Assembly: GCA_903919105.1 (NCBI GenBank)
Contig: CAIXGT010000101.1
Coordinates: forward strand, 1 to 9,329
Direction: 5' to 3'
Length of the DNA: 9,329 nt
From: an uncultured Spartobacteria bacterium
GTDB lineage: Bacteria; Verrucomicrobiota; Verrucomicrobiae; Chthoniobacterales; UBA6821
A program made the translations under genes and the position numbers. Each line of letters opens with the position of its first letter. Position 1 is the first letter of the stretch. The notes under the pieces are model-generated. The model was not told where the DNA came from, did not search any database, and saw only the letters and a program-made list of their open reading frames with translations. Shown one piece after another: positions 6,635 through 9,329 of the stretch.

Positions 6635-7378
6635 ATGACCATCCAGGAACCTGACTTCATCGATCTCGCCACTCCTACTGGAGCGATGCGCGTACATCGT
6701 TTTCTTCCGCAAGAGGGGAGTTGGCCTGCGGTGATCCTCTACTCGGAGATCTACCAGATGACAGGACCGATTCAGAGACTTGCAGCGCGTCTAGCATGCG
6801 AGGGCTTCGAGGTGCTGGTGCCCGAAGTCTACCATGAGTACGAGCCTCTCGGCACCGTCCTTTGCTATGACAAGGAAGGGACCGATCGCGGAAACTTCCT
6901 TAAGTTCGAGAAACCGATTTCCGCCTTCGATTCCGATTCCAAATCCCTCGTCGATTTCCTGCTGAATCGTCCCAAGTACCGCTGGAAGGGTGTCGGCACG
7001 ATCGGATTCTGCCTCGGTGGTCATCTCGCTTTCCGCACAGCGTTGGATTCCCGAGTTGTGGCTTCAGCCTGCTGGTTCCCGACCGATATCCATTCCGCCA
7101 CACTTGGGAAGGGGCAGAGTGATGACACGCTTGCTCGGAGCGAAGAGATCACGGCGGAACTCATCCTAATCTTCGGTCGCCAGGACCCCCATGTCCCTGC
7201 CGAGGGGCGCCGAAAGATCTACGATCATCTCACCGAGAAAGGAAGGAACTTCACCTGGCATGAATTCAATACGGCCCATGCCTTTGCCCGGGATGAGGGA
7301 ATCCGCTATGACGCGGCGGCGACGAGGATTGGATGGGAGATGACGCTAGAGCTTTTTTTGAGAAAACTTACTTCCTGA
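6635..7378 (+). CDS. Dienelactone hydrolase-family alpha/beta hydrolase
   Basis: This 247-residue enzyme belongs to the dienelactone hydrolase (carboxymethylenebutenolidase) family. The nucleophile elbow GFCLGGH places the catalytic cysteine at 126. The aspartate is D184 in GRQDPHVP and the histidine H215 in TAHAF, so the Cys-Asp-His triad is complete. YSEIY (36-40) carries the glutamate E38 that holds the cysteine in the resting state of family members. The protein is cytoplasmic, with no signal peptide. In chlorocatechol pathways such enzymes open dienelactones, but no other aromatic-degradation gene is present here, so the natural substrate is open; many genome-encoded homologues have unknown ester or lactone substrates. 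The ATG at 6635 lacks a Shine-Dalgarno. The last 11 bases overlap the 3' end of ribD on the other strand. Confidence 0.9.
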   Translation: MTIQEPDFIDLATPTGAMRVHRFLPQEGSWPAVILYSEIYQMTGPIQRLAARLACEGFEVLVPEVYHEYEPLGTVLCYDKEGTDRGNFLKFEKPISAFDSDSKSLVDFLLNRPKYRWKGVGTIGFCLGGHLAFRTALDSRVVASACWFPTDIHSATLGKGQSDDTLARSEEITAELILIFGRQDPHVPAEGRRKIYDHLTEKGRNFTWHEFNTAHAFARDEGIRYDAAATRIGWEMTLELFLRKLTS

Positions 7379-8483
7379 CCTTACCTGAAATCATAACATT
7401 TGAGCCGATCTTGGTGTAGGTGACATCTCTCAGATGAGCAGGGAAGATTTGAGTGCTTACGGCATGTACGTTTCCTCCCTGAATCACCGGGGCGATGAAG
7501 AATCGGACTTCGTCGACAAGCTTGTGTTTGAAGGCCTCGCCCAAGGTTTGTCCTCCGCCCTCAATCAGGACGCTGGAGATGCCAAGTTTGCCAAGTTCCT
7601 TGAGCGCCGCACGTAGACTTAAGGCCGAGAGGAGCATGGTGCGGTCCCGATGAGCATCGGTCAGGAGCTTTGACTTTTTCGGAATCTTTCCACTGCGTGA
7701 CAAGACCACTCGCCATGGCTGGGGGTGATCCTTGGCGATCCTGATGTCACGAATTGTGAGTGAGGGATCGTCGGCGCGGACGGTACTTCCACCTACAAGG
7801 ATGGCCTCAACCGAAGCCCGGAGTCGCATGGCTTCCTTGCGACTGGCCGCCGAGGTGATCCATCTCCGGTGACTGGGGGAGTCGATATACCCGTCCAGCG
7901 AGAGGCCCGCCTTGGCAATAACCCAAGGGACTCCGGTATTGGCCCGATGATTCCAATGAGCATTGAGAGCCGCGCATTCTTTTTCAAGAATCCCTTCCAT
8001 GACTTCGATGCCCGCTTTTTTGAGAAGCCTGGCAGCGCGTCCTTGGTGCCTTTTGTCAGGATCAGTGCCCCCGTAGACAACGCGACTGACCCCCGCAGCA
8101 AGAATGGCCTCGGTGCATGGTGGCGTCTTCCCATGGGATGAGCATGGTTCTAATGTGACGTAGAGGGTGCAGCCCGCGGCTGGGAGTTGGGAGTTGGGAG
8201 TTAGAAGTTGGGGATTACCTAAATGGGTGTTCGATTTGGAATTTGGTTGGCAGTTCCTATCTTCTATTTTCCATCTTCCATCTTTTAGTTTTCTGATCGC
8301 CTCGATCTCCGCATGGGGGAGGCCTGCGGCATGGTGATAACCTTTGGCGATGACTCGCTTGTTCTTCACGATGACCGCTCCCACAACTGGATTCGGAGCT
8401 GTCAGTCCGAGTCCCCGAGAAGCCTCCTTGATGGCAAGACGCATGAAGCGTTCGTCGGATTTAAGGTCGGTTCGCGATTTCAT
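7368..8483 (-). CDS. ribD: Bifunctional riboflavin deaminase/reductase RibD with inserted repeat segment
   Basis: RibD performs the second and third steps of riboflavin synthesis: deamination of the GTP-derived pyrimidine, then NADPH-dependent reduction of its ribosyl side chain. The deaminase domain (about 8-160) shows APNPVVGAVIV, the zinc motif HAE (57-59) and LEPCSSHGKTPPC, giving ligands H57, C114 and C123 with catalytic E59. The reductase domain (about 186-371) shows KAGLSLDGYI, GGSTVRADDPSLT and VLIEGGGQTLGEAF. Both domains are complete. What is odd is residues 65-101: 37 residues rich in N, Q, P, S and K lie between the two parts of the zinc site. There are 57 residues from H57 to C114, compared with 25 in E. 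coli RibD, a net gain of about 32. At DNA level this piece is short tandem repeats. Only the ribD frame is open through it, which suggests that the protein is still made. No other riboflavin gene lies nearby. Confidence 0.95.
   Translation of the reverse strand: MKSRTDLKSDERFMRLAIKEASRGLGLTAPNPVVGAVIVKNKRVIAKGYHHAAGLPHAEIEAIRKLKDGRWKIEDRNCQPNSKSNTHLGNPQLLTPNSQLPAAGCTLYVTLEPCSSHGKTPPCTEAILAAGVSRVVYGGTDPDKRHQGRAARLLKKAGIEVMEGILEKECAALNAHWNHRANTGVPWVIAKAGLSLDGYIDSPSHRRWITSAASRKEAMRLRASVEAILVGGSTVRADDPSLTIRDIRIAKDHPQPWRVVLSRSGKIPKKSKLLTDAHRDRTMLLSALSLRAALKELGKLGISSVLIEGGGQTLGEAFKHKLVDEVRFFIAPVIQGGNVHAVSTQIFPAHLRDVTYTKIGSNVMISGKVRK
8182..8213 (+). other. Potential G-quadruplex on the ribD template strand
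   Basis: Four G tracts (GGG 8182-8184, GGG 8189-8191, GGG 8196-8198, GGGG 8210-8213) are separated by loops of 4, 4 and 11 bases. The G-rich strand is the template for ribD, so a quadruplex could slow transcription; the mRNA itself is C-rich here. The long third loop makes a stable structure less certain. Confidence 0.45.
8182..8216 (+). repeat. GGGAGTT heptamer block, five units
   Basis: Three exact tandem copies of GGGAGTT (8182-8202) are followed by the degenerate copies AGAAGTT and GGGGATT. On the ribD coding strand the block encodes NPQLLTPNSQLP. A change of one unit would shift the frame; only a multiple of three units would keep it. Confidence 0.9.
8234..8250 (+). repeat. ATTTGGA heptamer block, about 2.5 units
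   Basis: ATTTGGA (8234-8240) and ATTTGGT (8241-8247) are followed by TGG. It is the shortest of the three blocks and encodes the NCQPNSKSN region of RibD on the opposite strand. Confidence 0.6.
8258..8292 (+). repeat. YATCTTC heptamer block, five units
   Basis: Successive 7-mers read TATCTTC, TATTTTC, CATCTTC, CATCTTT and TAGTTTT. The block begins exactly where RibD departs from the usual family sequence, just after HAEIEAIR, and encodes KLKDGRWKIEDR on the opposite strand. Confidence 0.8.
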
Positions 8484-8532
8484 CCTGTATTTCGTTCTTT
8501 AGGTCGGGGTTGCCTTTGAACGATCTTAGGGA

Positions 8533-9329
8533 ATGACCAATCAGGAAAACAGCACAGAGACATCCGCCACTGCAAAAATCCGAGTGGGGCAGGAGATCGA
8601 TGTGGAAATTAACGACATCGGCTTTGGCGGTAGGGGTGTAGGCCGGATCGATGGAGTGGCTTGCTTTGTCCCGGGTGTGATCGAGAAGGAAAAGGTCCGT
8701 GTCAAAATCGCCAAGGTGAAATCACGCATGATGGAGGCTTGGCTGCTAGAAGTGTTGGAGCCATCTCCCTATCGGATCGAGCCTCCGTGTCCTGTTTTCC
8801 TCAAATGCGGTGGCTGCTCCTACCAGCATATCGACTATCCCCATCAGCTGCAGATCAAAGAGACCCAGCTTCGGGAGGCCCTGCGCAGGCTTGGAGGTCT
8901 CAGCGAACCCCCTGTAAAGCCGATGATCGCCTCACCTGAGCCCTATGGCTATCGCAACCGGATCGCCGTCCATGTGCGAGACGGGAATGTGGGATTCTAT
9001 GCGGAAGGATCGAACCGTGTTATTCCGGTGAAGAAGTGTCTCATCGCTTCGCCTGAGGTTGATCTAGGCTTTCAGGATCTGCTCAAGGCGCGACCACGTG
9101 ACGGCGACTACCTGATCGGTGAGAAGAAACGCTATGGGGGCTTCCGCCAGGTGAACAATGCCGTGGCCGAGATTCTCAAAGAAACGGTCCGGGAGGCCGT
9201 GAGGCCTTCTGGTGAGGCCGCTCCGATCGCCGGATTGCTTGTGGATGCTTATTGCGGAGCCGGGTTCTTTGCCCATGAGTTGCAGGCGCTCTTCGCGAAA
9301 GTAATCGGCATCGAGCGCTCGATTGCCTC
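8533..9329 (+). CDS. TrmA/RlmD-type RNA uracil-5 methyltransferase, 3'-truncated by the window
   Basis: The frame runs from ATG 8533 off the end of the window, giving 265 complete codons. An N-terminal TRAM domain (about 16-76: VGQEIDVEINDIGFGGRGVGRIDG) is followed by the iron-sulfur cysteines C86-X5-C92-X2-C95 and C169, the [4Fe-4S] pattern of RlmD (RumA). After YGYRNR come the conserved GFRQVNNAVAE (203-213) and the start of the SAM-binding fold, LLVDAYCGAGFFA (235-247). Family members methylate C5 of uridine in 23S rRNA (U1939 by RlmD, U747 by RlmC) or U54 in tRNA, using S-adenosylmethionine. The catalytic cysteine and last motifs lie beyond the window, so the exact target cannot be told. 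AGGGA directly abuts the ATG, too close for a normal Shine-Dalgarno. It diverges from ribD across 49 bp. Confidence 0.93.
   Translation, partial: MTNQENSTETSATAKIRVGQEIDVEINDIGFGGRGVGRIDGVACFVPGVIEKEKVRVKIAKVKSRMMEAWLLEVLEPSPYRIEPPCPVFLKCGGCSYQHIDYPHQLQIKETQLREALRRLGGLSEPPVKPMIASPEPYGYRNRIAVHVRDGNVGFYAEGSNRVIPVKKCLIASPEVDLGFQDLLKARPRDGDYLIGEKKRYGGFRQVNNAVAEILKETVREAVRPSGEAAPIAGLLVDAYCGAGFFAHELQALFAKVIGIERSIA

Larger units (their letters stand above)
8181..8292. repeat. Cluster of degenerate 7-bp tandem repeats inside ribD
   Basis: Three blocks of heptamers with different sequences occupy almost all of this segment, joined by a 17-base non-repetitive linker at 8217-8233. The segment coincides with the extra 37 codons of RibD. 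Read along ribD, the blocks are GAAGATR-type, CCAAATT-type and AACTCCC-type. The other two frames on the coding strand hit stops within the first block (TAA straight away in one, TAG in the other). Similar short heptamer repeats are known between genes, for example the short tandemly repeated repetitive sequences of cyanobacteria; a common origin is not claimed. Confidence 0.85.

Noticed and set aside
7352..7378. T7 run near the end of the hydrolase gene as a terminator
   Set aside because: It is inside the coding sequence before the stop and has no hairpin before it.
8181..8292. CRISPR-like array
   Set aside because: Units are 7 bp, directly tandem without spacers, and the segment is translated within ribD.

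Overview
The window is a compact stretch of bacterial chromosome with moderately high GC. It carries nine protein genes, no RNA genes, no insertion sequence and no CRISPR array. My best guess for the source is Verrucomicrobiota or a relative. The grounds are the short RpoD-type sigma factor without region 1.1 and with an STYGSWWIKQ-type region 2.4, the scarcity of Shine-Dalgarno sequences, and two kinds of small dispersed repeat that I associate with environmental bacteria of this sort. This placement comes from recollection of the families, not from a database search.

Layout from left to right: an unrecognised small protein (11-283, +); a ComM/YifB-type AAA+ ATPase (374-1915, -); a primary-type sigma-70 factor (2052-2909, +), preceded by a possible 25-codon leader ORF whose stop overlaps the sigma start; a RecD2-type helicase (2935-5154, -); a secreted PsbP/DcrB-like protein of unknown role (5202-5822, +); a CBM9/DOMON-like protein (6022-6567, -); a dienelactone hydrolase-family enzyme (6635-7378, +); the bifunctional riboflavin enzyme RibD (7368-8483, -); and a TrmA/RlmD-type RNA uracil-5 methyltransferase cut off by the window end (8533 onward, +). 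Orientation alternates gene by gene, so no two adjacent genes share an operon and every junction is either divergent or convergent.

Most genes are housekeeping: DNA processing during recombination or transformation (ComM, RecD2), transcription (sigma), riboflavin synthesis (RibD) and RNA modification (TrmA-type). They do not form one pathway.

The most unusual object lies inside ribD. A stretch of about 111 bp is made mostly of degenerate 7-bp tandem repeats of three different families and sits in frame between the two halves of the deaminase zinc site. It adds about 32 residues relative to E. coli RibD without breaking the frame, and only the ribD frame is open across it. It looks like an intergenic-type repeat cluster accommodated as coding sequence. 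Secondary points are the leader ORF before the sigma gene, a decayed CTTTGTG-type repeat at 5951-5991, and a G9 tract plus hairpin at the sigma/recD2 junction.
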